Below are positions 1 to 5,443 of a DNA stretch of 5,752 nt, in pieces. Source of the stretch: Alphaproteobacteria bacterium UBA2903 (GTDB lineage Bacteria; Pseudomonadota; Alphaproteobacteria; CAAGCB01; CAG-977); assembly GCA_002349565.1 (NCBI GenBank), contig DEDN01000017.1:24093-29844 (forward strand), in the 5' to 3' direction. Each line of letters starts with the position of its first letter. The first letter of the stretch is position 1. Below the pieces are notes generated by a model that did no database searches, was not told the origin of the DNA, and worked only from the letters and a program-made list of their open reading frames with translations. Both the position numbers and the translations under genes were made by a program.

Positions 1-753
1 CCCCGGCGGGGGGGGGGGGGAAGGCAAAGGGGTTGGGGCGTCTTTGCACAGAAAGGGTTTGCCGCCCGCCGTTAAAATCACGGTTTCGCCCGTCGACCGT
101 TCGTAGGTTTGAATGTCCATGATTTCCGACAGGCGCGTTATCAGTGTGTCGCGGCGGTCGCGGTAGTTGTCCGCCGAAGTGGTGTTCATCGCGTCGGTGC
201 GCACGATGTCGTCGTTCAGCTTGTCCAGCTGGGTTAAAATATCGGTCGCTTCTTTGGACAGTTCGTTCAGGGACTGGTCGATTTCCAGACGCATGGCTTG
301 GATTTGGTCGCTCAACGCCTGAATTTGCGACAACGCCGTGTCAATCGCGGAAACCGTCGTCGAACGCGCGTTCAGTTTGTCGGAATCGACGCCCAGACTT
401 TCAAAAGCCGTTTGAATCGCGTTGACGCGGTTGGAAACCGAAGTTTGGGAATCGGGTTTGCCCATTTTGGCTTGGATGATGTCCAGATAATAGGAACGCA
501 CATACGAACTTTGCATGGTGCCGCTTTCGGTGCGGTACTGATAACGCAGCTGTTCGTCGACTTGGCGCAGATTGGTGTTGCTGATGACTCCCGACGATTG
601 ACCGTTTGCCAGAATCAAGGTTTGCTGGCTGTACACTTTGCGCGAATAGCCTTCGGTTTTAACGTTGTTGACGTTTTCCGAAACGACGCTCATCGCGTTT
701 TGGGACGCTTTGACGCCGCTTAAAGCCGTTTTGAGGGAAGCTGTCAATGACAT
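1..753 (-). CDS. flgK: Flagellar hook-associated protein 1 (FlgK), N-terminal 251 residues, cut by the window edge
   Basis: FlgK is an extracellular flagellar protein that, with FlgL, forms the junction between hook and filament; it is exported by the flagellar type III apparatus. The start ATG is at 753-751, with an AGGAG Shine-Dalgarno at 766-762, eight bases upstream. Residues 1-40 form the usual rod/hook/HAP N-terminal helix, ending in ENVNNVKTEGYSRK (residues 26-39), close to the family signature NVNNVNTPGYSR. Residues 125-215 are a long heptad-rich helical stretch containing YRDRRDTLITRLSEI (residues 197-211), matching the FlgK 'RDQRDxLLxxLS' element. No stop occurs before base 1, so the gene continues outside; family members usually have about 450-650 residues. 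It is last of four co-oriented genes, 19 bases after flgN, beside its likely chaperone. The last dozen residues are proline-rich (PTPLPSPPPPPG) because of a homopolymer and are probably unreliable. Confidence 0.93.
   Translation of the reverse strand, partial: MSLTASLKTALSGVKASQNAMSVVSENVNNVKTEGYSRKVYSQQTLILANGQSSGVISNTNLRQVDEQLRYQYRTESGTMQSSYVRSYYLDIIQAKMGKPDSQTSVSNRVNAIQTAFESLGVDSDKLNARSTTVSAIDTALSQIQALSDQIQAMRLEIDQSLNELSKEATDILTQLDKLNDDIVRTDAMNTTSADNYRDRRDTLITRLSEIMDIQTYERSTGETVILTAGGKPFLCKDAPTPLPSPPPPPG
8..20. repeat. 13-base poly-G run at the window edge
   Basis: Thirteen consecutive G bases lie at 8-20, flanked by CCCCGGC on the left and more G-rich sequence (two GGGG runs by position 37) on the right. 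On the flgK coding strand this is a C13 tract encoding a proline run that has no counterpart in typical FlgK proteins. It may be a contig-end assembly or base-calling artefact, or a true slippage-prone tract. Confidence 0.8.
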
Positions 754-772
754 GGCGGAATCTCCTGAATTT

Positions 773-1204
773 TTACAGCACTTGGTTGAAGCTCAGCGCC
801 GCGGGGTTGCCTTTGTCGGTGTTCATATTGCCCTGTTTGGTGTACAGGGGCGTGTTTTGCGCTTGGTCTTTGATGTCGTTGACAATCGCGTTCAGCAGGC
901 GGTTCGTCGCGTCGATGTTGATTTTCAGCAAACGCGCGTTTTCGGCGGTCAGTGAATCCAGCGTCGTCGCCGCTTTGCGCAAAGTCGCTTTTTGACCGTC
1001 GCTCAGTCGGGCAAAGATTTCCGCGTGTCCCGACAGGGATTTGAACGCTTCCTCGTATGCCAGCGACAGTTTGTTTTTCTGTTCAAACAAAGCTTTGCAT
1101 TCTTCCTGCCGCTGACGTTTCAAAAGGGTGTTTTCCTTTTTCAACAGGCGGCACAGTTCGCTCATCAGCGTCAGCATGCTTTTCAGTTTTTGTTGGGACT
1201 GCAT
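773..1204 (-). CDS. flgN: FlgN-like flagellar export chaperone
   Basis: This 143-residue protein is predicted to be a cytosolic chaperone that keeps FlgK and FlgL unfolded or unpolymerised until export. It is almost wholly helical and rich in K, E, L and Q. Residues 8-45 form an amphipathic helix with the KKENTLLK segment (22-29), and residues 80-110 carry LTAENARLLKINIDATNRLL, resembling the two helices that define the FlgN family. The C-terminal tail after residue 115 is polar and probably flexible, as in FlgN, where the tail binds substrate. The start ATG at 1204-1202 has AAAGGAG at 1218-1212, seven bases upstream and overlapping the flgJ stop codon. The gene lies between flgJ and flgK, the expected place for the FlgK chaperone. 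FlgN proteins diverge strongly, so the call rests on size, helical pattern and context as much as on motifs. One cysteine pair (C18, C36) is of unknown meaning. Confidence 0.8.
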   Translation of the reverse strand: MQSQQKLKSMLTLMSELCRLLKKENTLLKRQRQEECKALFEQKNKLSLAYEEAFKSLSGHAEIFARLSDGQKATLRKAATTLDSLTAENARLLKINIDATNRLLNAIVNDIKDQAQNTPLYTKQGNMNTDKGNPAALSFNQVL

Positions 1205-1216
1205 GGCGTTTCTCCT

Positions 1217-1516
1217 TTAAACGTGTTGTTCTTGAATCAGCTGAGCCATAATTTGGTCGGTCAGTCCGATTCCGCCCGATTGCGCGGTCATTTTGCCGTA
1301 TTCGTCCACCAGCATTGAACGAAAGATTTTTTCCGCCTGTCCGCCGCCGAACGTTTCGTTCACGGGGATGGTGTCGTACATCTGTTGGAACGTTTGCGTG
1401 ATGAAAAACGCTTCAAAGTCCTGTACGGCTTGACGGGTTTTTTCATAGCTTCCGCCGGATTTCAGCTTGGGCGCTTCGGTTTGAAGCGATACTTGGGATA
1501 AAAAGTCGGTTGTCAT
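1217..1516 (-). CDS. flgJ: FlgJ-type rod-binding protein without a muramidase domain (CheL-like)
   Basis: This 99-residue protein matches the N-terminal rod-binding domain of FlgJ, the periplasmic cap or scaffold for rod assembly. The core runs from residue ~26 to 95: AVQDFEAFFITQTFQQMY, then a GGGQAEKIFRSMLVDEYGK segment and GGIGLTDQIMAQL near the end, all typical of the family. The C-terminal peptidoglycan hydrolase half found in enterobacterial FlgJ (~313 residues) is absent, which is normal in Alphaproteobacteria, where a separate lytic enzyme does that job; the single-domain form is often annotated as CheL. The ATG at 1516-1514 is chosen over an in-frame GTG at 1519 because GAGG at 1527-1524 lies seven bases from the ATG. 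That ATG overlaps the flgI stop by one base (TGATG), implying translational coupling. There is no signal peptide, as expected for a type III exported rod component. Confidence 0.9.
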   Translation of the reverse strand: MTTDFLSQVSLQTEAPKLKSGGSYEKTRQAVQDFEAFFITQTFQQMYDTIPVNETFGGGQAEKIFRSMLVDEYGKMTAQSGGIGLTDQIMAQLIQEQHV

Positions 1517-2640
1517 CACATCACCTCGATTTCAGCCTGCAAAGCGCCGGCGGCTTTGACCGCCTGCAAAATGGAAATCATATCGCGCGGTCCGACGCCC
1601 AAAGCGTTCAGCCCGTCCACCAATTCTTGCAAAGAAACGCCGAATTTCAAGATGTTGAGCTTGTTTTCGGCTTGTTCGTCAACTTCGATGTCGGTGCGCG
1701 GAACGACAACCGTTTCACCCGTTGTCGAAAACGGCGCGGGCTGGGATACTTGCGGGGTTTCCGTAATGCGGATGGTCAAATTGCCCTGCGCGATGGCAAT
1801 CGGGTTGATACGCACGTTTTCCCCGATGACGATGATGCCCGATTTTTCGTCGATGACGACGCGCGCCTGCTGGTCGGGCTGAACCCTCAGCTGTTCGATG
1901 TCGGTCAGGACTTGAATCAGCTTGTCTTGTTTCGTCGGCGGCAATTCAAGGTTGACGGTCGCGGAATCCAGCGTCGTCGCCGCGACGTTGCCCAAGTAGG
2001 AATTGATTGCCGCCGTAATGCGCGAAGCCGTTGTAAAGTCGGGGTTGCGCAGCGTGATTTTAATGGATTTTTGATTGGCGAAATCGAACGGGATTTCACG
2101 TTCGATGACCGCGCCGCTTGCAATTCTGCCCGTTGTCGGAACGCCTTTTGTAACCGACTGCGCGTCGCCCGATGCCGTAAAGCCGCCGATGGCGACGGGA
2201 CCTTGCGCAATGGCATAGGCTTCGCCGTCCGCGCCCAGCAAAGGCGTTACCAGCAAAACGCCGCCCTGCAGGCTTTTCGCGTCGCCCAAAGCGCTGACCG
2301 TAACGTCGATTTTCGTGCCTTGCCGCGCAAAGGCGGGCAGGTTGGCGGTAACCATGACGGCGGCGATGTTTTTGGATTTGATTTTGCCGTCGCGGGTGTT
2401 GACTCCTAAACGTTCCAACATGCCGATCAAGCTTTCTTCCGTAAACACCATGGACGAAATGTTGTCCCCCGTGCCGTTCAATCCGACGACCAGCCCGTAG
2501 CCGATCAGCGGGTTGTCGCGCACGCCTTCGATGTCGGAAATGTCTTTGATGCGCGAATTGGCAAGCGATTGCCCCGCCGTCATCACGAAAATCAGCGCAA
2601 AAGCGACTGTTTTGAAGATGTTTTTGACCGTGTTTTTCAT
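1516..2640 (-). CDS. flgI: Flagellar P-ring protein FlgI
   Basis: FlgI polymerises in the periplasm around the rod to form the P-ring in the peptidoglycan layer, part of the bushing for the rotating shaft. The 374-residue length fits the family (about 365-380). Residues 1-27 are a Sec signal peptide: a lysine-containing start (MKNTVKNIFK), a hydrophobic core TVAFALIFVM, and likely cleavage after SLA at residue 27. The mature start, NSRIKDISDIEGVRDNPLIG followed by YGLVVGLNGTGDN, is the hallmark of FlgI. The C-terminus, ending LQAEIEVM, also matches. The start at 2640 is preferred to the in-frame ATG at 2652 because GAGG lies six bases before it, while the upstream ATG has no Shine-Dalgarno. 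It is first in the flgI-flgJ-flgN-flgK operon, behind a sigma-54 promoter. The protein has no cysteine at all, whereas E. coli FlgI is stabilised by a disulfide. Confidence 0.97.
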   Translation of the reverse strand: MKNTVKNIFKTVAFALIFVMTAGQSLANSRIKDISDIEGVRDNPLIGYGLVVGLNGTGDNISSMVFTEESLIGMLERLGVNTRDGKIKSKNIAAVMVTANLPAFARQGTKIDVTVSALGDAKSLQGGVLLVTPLLGADGEAYAIAQGPVAIGGFTASGDAQSVTKGVPTTGRIASGAVIEREIPFDFANQKSIKITLRNPDFTTASRITAAINSYLGNVAATTLDSATVNLELPPTKQDKLIQVLTDIEQLRVQPDQQARVVIDEKSGIIVIGENVRINPIAIAQGNLTIRITETPQVSQPAPFSTTGETVVVPRTDIEVDEQAENKLNILKFGVSLQELVDGLNALGVGPRDMISILQAVKAAGALQAEIEVM

Positions 2641-2646
2641 TTCGCG

Positions 2647-2650
2647 CCTC
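2647..2650 (-). promoter_or_regulatory. Ribosome binding site deciding the flgI start
   Basis: On the minus strand GAGG occupies 2650-2647, six bases before the ATG at 2640. The alternative ATG at 2652 overlaps this site and has only AGCTTTCA before it, so translation most likely begins at 2640. Confidence 0.65.
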
Positions 2651-2679
2651 ATTGAAAGCTAAAAAGACGCTTTTTTATA

Positions 2680-2696
2680 TGCGAAAACTGTGCCAA
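2680..2696 (-). promoter_or_regulatory. Sigma-54 (RpoN) promoter for the flgI operon
   Basis: Read on the minus strand, 2695-2680 is TGGCACAGTTTTCGCA. It has the invariant GG (2694-2693) and GC (2682-2681) separated by exactly ten bases, and is near-identical to the TGGCAC-N5-TTGCA consensus, with one mismatch in the -12 element (TCGCA). Transcription would begin near 2669, giving a leader of about 29 bases before the flgI ATG. Sigma-54 control of flagellar genes is established in Caulobacter and relatives, where the activator is FlbD and FliX modulates FlbD. Confidence 0.85.
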
Positions 2697-2713
2697 TTTT
2701 TAAAATCGGAAAA

Positions 2714-2728
2714 CGGCGCAAAGAGCCG
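2714..2728. promoter_or_regulatory. Inverted repeat CGGC-N7-GCCG upstream of the sigma-54 promoter
   Basis: CGGC at 2714-2717 and GCCG at 2725-2728 form a perfect four-base inverted repeat with a seven-base spacer. Its centre is about 50 bases upstream of the inferred flgI start site. It could be part of an operator for an activator such as FlbD, but arms this short can arise by chance. Confidence 0.3.
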
Positions 2729-2748
2729 CAAAACAAAAAAATCGGGTA

Positions 2749-2761
2749 GGCAAAAAATGCC
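2749..2761. promoter_or_regulatory. Inverted repeat GGCA-N5-TGCC, candidate activator site
   Basis: GGCA (2749-2752) and TGCC (2758-2761) flank five A bases. The centre lies about 85 bases upstream of the inferred sigma-54 start site of flgI, a typical distance for an enhancer bound by a sigma-54 activator. Caulobacter FlbD binds palindromic ftr sites upstream of its promoters; whether this matches the ftr consensus was not checked. Confidence 0.35.
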
Positions 2762-2764
2762 CGC

Positions 2765-2793
2765 TTTTCAAAACGCTAAAAAGCTTTTAAGAT
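2765..2793 (+). promoter_or_regulatory. Possible sigma-70-type promoter for fliX
   Basis: TTTTCA (2765-2770) and TAAGAT (2788-2793) are separated by 17 bases and each matches four of six consensus positions. The start would be near 2800, giving a leader of roughly 24 bases before fliX. The region is A/T-rich, so a chance match is possible. Confidence 0.35.
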
Positions 2794-2823
2794 GAATCGA
2801 AACATAACGAGGAGAGTGTTCCC

Positions 2824-3258
2824 ATGAGTATGAAAGTCGGTTCGGCATCATCGGCGAAATCCGTCGGCTCCGCGCGCAAAACGGGCGGCGTGTCGTCGTC
2901 GGGCGCAACGGGATTTTCCGCCCTGTTGGGGGAAGTCGAAGAAACCTCCGCCCCGTCCGTCGCGGCAACGGCAAACGTCGGCGGGGTCGAAGCTTTGCTG
3001 GCGGCGCAGGCGGTCGGCGACGCTTTGCAGGACGACGGGCGCAAACGCCGCGCGGTGGCGCGGGGCAACGACATCCTTGACAAGCTGGAGGATTTGCGCG
3101 CGGAACTGTTGACAAACGGGGTGTCGAAACAAAAGCTGATTGCTTTGGCGCAGGAATTGCGCGAACGCCGCGACGCGGGATTGGATGACGAACTGAACGC
3201 GATTTTGGACGAAATCGAGCTGCGCGCCGAAGTCGAACTGGCAAAATTGAATGTTTGA
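2824..3258 (+). CDS. fliX: Flagellar assembly regulator FliX
   Basis: FliX is a small cytoplasmic regulator found in Alphaproteobacteria. In Caulobacter it binds the sigma-54 activator FlbD and couples assembly of the early basal body to late flagellar gene expression. This 144-residue protein has the family layout: a short MKV start, a flexible Ser/Gly/Ala-rich region (residues 5-50), the conserved VGGVEALLAAQ stretch (52-62), the basic RKRRAVARG segment (73-81), then helices ending in DDELNAILDEIELRAEVELAKL (121-142). That ending is close to the Caulobacter C-terminus (LDEIEVRAAVELAK as I recall it). The start at 2824 has AGGAG at 2810-2814, nine bases upstream; the ATG at 2830 would be too far from it. 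It is transcribed divergently from flgI and precedes dksA by 59 bases, the same neighbourhood I recall from Caulobacter. Confidence 0.92.
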   Translation: MSMKVGSASSAKSVGSARKTGGVSSSGATGFSALLGEVEETSAPSVAATANVGGVEALLAAQAVGDALQDDGRKRRAVARGNDILDKLEDLRAELLTNGVSKQKLIALAQELRERRDAGLDDELNAILDEIELRAEVELAKLNV

Positions 3259-3283
3259 CTTTCAAACCTTTTTGCGCCAGAAT
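3255..3283 (+). promoter_or_regulatory. Possible promoter for dksA at the end of fliX
   Basis: TTGACT (3255-3260, five of six) and CAGAAT (3278-3283, four of six) are spaced by 17 bases. The -35 element overlaps the fliX stop codon. Transcription would start near 3290, about 28 bases before the dksA ATG, so dksA could be expressed without fliX. Confidence 0.45.
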
Positions 3284-3305
3284 AAACCAACTTTTACAGC
3301 AAAAA

Positions 3306-3310
3306 GGGGA
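3306..3310 (+). promoter_or_regulatory. Ribosome binding site deciding the dksA start
   Basis: GGGGA at 3306-3310 lies seven bases before the ATG at 3318. It argues against an in-frame TTG at 3255, which would add 21 residues not typical of DksA and overlap the fliX stop. Confidence 0.6.
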
Positions 3311-3317
3311 TTTTTGT

Positions 3318-3737
3318 ATGACTGTGGAACTGCCCGAAGGTTACCGTCCGTCCGCCGACGAACCGTTCATGAACGATATGCAAAAGGAATTCTTCCGACG
3401 CAAACTGGTCGCGTGGCGCGAAGAATTGCTGCATGAATCCGCGGAAACGCTGGACAATTTGAAGCAGGGCGGCATGACCGTTCCCGACATTTCCGACCGT
3501 GCGTCCGCCGAAGCCGACAAAGCTTTGGAACTGCGCACCCGCGACAGAATGCGCAAAGTCATTTCCAAAATCGACGCCGCGCTTGACCGCATCGAGGACG
3601 GAACGTACGGCTATTGCGAAGAAACGGGCGAACCCATCGGACTGGAACGCCTGATTGCCCGTCCGATTGCCACCATGACCGTCGAAGCGCAGGAACGCCA
3701 CGAAAGAATGGAAAAAACCTATAACGACGACGATTGA
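3318..3737 (+). CDS. dksA: RNA polymerase-binding transcription factor DksA, cysteine-poor type
   Basis: DksA enters the secondary channel of RNA polymerase and, with ppGpp, adjusts transcription of rRNA, amino-acid and other genes. The 139-residue protein has the expected order. Residues 20-50 and 63-95 are the two arms of the coiled coil. The tip between them carries DISDRA (57-62), so the functional DxxDxA motif (D57, D60, A62) is intact. The C-terminal globular domain begins with YGYCEETGEPIGLERLIARP (residues 97-116). Of the four zinc-binding cysteines of E. coli DksA only the first is kept (C100); the others align with T103, T121 and A124, so it should not bind zinc in the usual way. 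To my knowledge this is common in alphaproteobacterial DksA and comparable to zinc-independent DksA2. It is followed by an intrinsic terminator, so it closes the fliX-dksA unit. Confidence 0.95.
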   Translation: MTVELPEGYRPSADEPFMNDMQKEFFRRKLVAWREELLHESAETLDNLKQGGMTVPDISDRASAEADKALELRTRDRMRKVISKIDAALDRIEDGTYGYCEETGEPIGLERLIARPIATMTVEAQERHERMEKTYNDDD

Positions 3738-3759
3738 GCCGTTCGTTTTTGAATGAAAC

Positions 3760-3786
3760 AAGGCGGGTCTTTGCATCCGCCTTTTT
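3760..3786 (+). terminator. Intrinsic terminator after dksA
   Basis: AAGGCGG (3760-3766) pairs perfectly with CCGCCTT (3777-3783) around a ten-base loop, and five T bases (3782-3786) follow. It lies 22 bases after the dksA stop and only 17 bases before the maf start. The minus-strand reading lacks a T tail, so it acts on plus-strand transcripts only. Confidence 0.85.
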
Positions 3787-3803
3787 AATGAAAGAATACT
3801 TCT

Positions 3804-4367
3804 ATGACAGCTTTGATTCTGGCGTCCGCGTCGCCCCGCCGTTCCGCTTTGCTGAAACAAATCGGCATCGTTCCCGACGAAATCATTCCCGCCGACATTG
3901 ACGAAACCCCTTTGAAAAACGAACTGCCCGCGCTTTACGCCGAACGCATGGCGCAAACCAAAGCGGAAAAAATCGCGGCAAACGGCGCGTTTGTACTGGC
4001 GGCGGATACGGTTGTCGCGTGCGGGCGGCGCATTCTGCCCAAAGCCGAAACCGACGACGACGTGCTGGAATGCCTTGATTTGCTGTCGGGGCGCAGACAT
4101 GACGTTTACGGCGGCATCTGCCTGATAACTCCCGCGGGCAAAGCGGTTGTGCGCCGCGTGAAAACGTCTGTCGTGTTCGCCCGCCTGTCCGACGAACAAA
4201 AAGCGGCGTATCTGAAAAGCGGCGAGGGATTGGGCAAAGCGGGCGGCTATGCGGTTCAAGGCATGGCGGCGATGTTCGTGCGCGAAATCATCGGGTCTTA
4301 TTCCAACATTGTGGGGCTGAGCCTATACGACACGGCGGCGCTGCTGCGCGGGAACGGATACCTTTAA
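3804..4367 (+). CDS. maf: Maf family nucleoside triphosphate pyrophosphatase (YhdE-like)
   Basis: Maf proteins hydrolyse canonical and modified nucleoside triphosphates to the monophosphate and pyrophosphate in the cytosol; the YhdE branch prefers dTTP and UTP. The 187-residue length is normal. Visible motifs are SASPRR (residues 8-13, substrate loop), DET (33-35), AADTVV with the catalytic-region D68 (66-71), a lysine at 80, SGRRHDVYGG (95-104), GKAGGYAVQG (144-153) and GSYSNIVGLSL (164-174). The KAGxYxxQG form points to the YhdE rather than the YceF (m7GTP) branch; this is inference from motif memory. The start at 3804 has only a weak purine stretch upstream (GAAAG at 3790-3794). The stop TAA overlaps the next gene's ATG by one base, so the two are probably translationally coupled. 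No convincing promoter lies between the dksA terminator and this gene. Confidence 0.93.
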   Translation: MTALILASASPRRSALLKQIGIVPDEIIPADIDETPLKNELPALYAERMAQTKAEKIAANGAFVLAADTVVACGRRILPKAETDDDVLECLDLLSGRRHDVYGGICLITPAGKAVVRRVKTSVVFARLSDEQKAAYLKSGEGLGKAGGYAVQGMAAMFVREIIGSYSNIVGLSLYDTAALLRGNGYL

Positions 4368-5443
4368 TGCGCTTGGTTCATTCCTTGGGCGAAAAGGATG
4401 AAATCACCGCCGTTTTCGACGGCGACGCGCTGCGCGATCTTTACGTTGATTTGCCGAATGCCCTTGCCCCCGAAACGGTTTGCCGCGCCCGTGTGCTGAA
4501 AGCCGTTGCCGGCGGGTGGTTCGTTGCCGTCGGACACCGCACCGCTTTCATGGAACAAACGAAAACCGCTTTGGATTGGGACGGCTTTCCCGTTTCTGTC
4601 AGCGAAGGTGTTGCCGTTTTGGTGCAGGTGCGTCACGCCGCGGCAGAGGATAAAGACGTCAAAGTTTCCTCCGATATCGCTTTGGCGGGCGACGCTTTGG
4701 TGTATACGCCCAATCGGCGGGGTGTCGCCTTTTCCCGCGCCTTAACATCACAGGCAAGGGAACGGCTGGGCAAAGTGCTGGACGGCATCGGCGATTCCGT
4801 AACAGTGCGCACGGCGGCGGAAAGCAAAACCGCCGATGAATTGACGGAAGAACTGAAGTCTTTGCGCGCGCTGTGGAACGCCGTTTTGGCGCAAAAGGGC
4901 GAAATTTTGTGGGAACCCGAAGCAAGCGTTTTCCGCGCGGCGCAGGAATATGCGTCCGTTTTGTCCGAAGTCGCGACGGACAGCGCGCAGACGGCTTTGC
5001 GCTTGAAAACCGTGTTTCCGAAAACCGATCTGGTTTTAAGCGGTCTGCGCGAACGCGAAGCTTTGCCGCAAGTCATCGAGGAAGCTTTGGCGGCGCGCAC
5101 GGATTTGCCGTGCGGCGGATCGCTGATTGTCGAACGGACGGCGGCGGCGGTGTGCTTTGACGTGAACGCGGGCGGAGCGGCTTGGGACGAAGCGAACGAA
5201 CAGGCGGTTTGTGAAATCGCCCGCCAAATCCGAATCAAAGGCTTGAGCGGGCAGATGATTGTCGACTTCGCGGGCAAAAAGGACAAAGCCGCGATTGCCG
5301 CTTTGGGCAAAAAACTGGAAAAACTGAACGATTCCCTGCGTATCGCGGGGGTGTCGAACTTGGGATTGCTGGAAATGACCAAGCGGCGGGGGCGCGCCTG
5401 CCTGTTGGACATAAGGAGGAAAAATGAAAGTGCCGACGATTAA
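4367..5443 (+). CDS. rng: RNase E/G family ribonuclease, short form lacking the zinc-link
   Basis: RNase E/G enzymes cut single-stranded RNA internally, often after sensing a 5' monophosphate, in rRNA processing and mRNA decay. At 358 residues this is shorter than E. coli RNase G (489). Domains in order are an S1-like barrel at about 36-115 (VCRARVLKAVAGGWFVAVG), a 5'-sensor segment with VRTAAE (147-152) whose R148-T149 align with E. coli RNase E R169-T170, and a DNase I-like catalytic domain at about 246-347. The magnesium-binding residues are present: D265 and N267 in VCFDVNAGG and D300 in QMIVDFAG. The chain ends just after GLLEMTKRRGR (333-343), where E. coli enzymes continue into the CPxC zinc-link and dimerisation domain; these are missing, so its quaternary structure may differ. 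The ATG overlaps the maf stop by one base and the 3' end overlaps yacG by 20 bases. The short form beside maf and yacG is seen in other Alphaproteobacteria as I recall. Confidence 0.88.
   Translation: MRLVHSLGEKDEITAVFDGDALRDLYVDLPNALAPETVCRARVLKAVAGGWFVAVGHRTAFMEQTKTALDWDGFPVSVSEGVAVLVQVRHAAAEDKDVKVSSDIALAGDALVYTPNRRGVAFSRALTSQARERLGKVLDGIGDSVTVRTAAESKTADELTEELKSLRALWNAVLAQKGEILWEPEASVFRAAQEYASVLSEVATDSAQTALRLKTVFPKTDLVLSGLREREALPQVIEEALAARTDLPCGGSLIVERTAAAVCFDVNAGGAAWDEANEQAVCEIARQIRIKGLSGQMIVDFAGKKDKAAIAALGKKLEKLNDSLRIAGVSNLGLLEMTKRRGRACLLDIRRKNESADD
5413..5419 (+). promoter_or_regulatory. Strong internal ribosome binding site for yacG
   Basis: AAGGAGG, a full complement to the 16S rRNA tail, sits inside the RNase coding region, four bases before the yacG ATG at 5424. 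It fixes the yacG start and shows that yacG can be translated efficiently on its own from the shared transcript. Confidence 0.85.

Noticed and set aside
144..723. Plus-strand open frames opposite flgK
   Set aside because: The minus-strand reading is a full FlgK N-terminus with a good start site; the plus-strand frames are shadows.
1510..2409. A 299-codon plus-strand open frame opposite flgI
   Set aside because: It lies wholly antisense to flgI/flgJ, has an Arg/Asp/Asn/Gly-rich composition typical of a mirrored frame, and has no recognisable motif, while flgI is unmistakable.
2641..2652. Upstream flgI start at ATG 2652
   Set aside because: No ribosome binding site precedes it, while GAGG sits well placed for ATG 2640, which also starts a normal signal peptide.
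3255..3317. Extended dksA start at TTG 3255
   Set aside because: It would overlap the fliX stop, has no Shine-Dalgarno and adds residues not seen in DksA; ATG 3318 has GGGGA seven bases upstream.
3294..4259. A 321-codon minus-strand open frame
   Set aside because: It runs antisense through dksA, the terminator and most of maf, and has a low-complexity Arg/Phe/Gly composition; both sense genes are clear family members.
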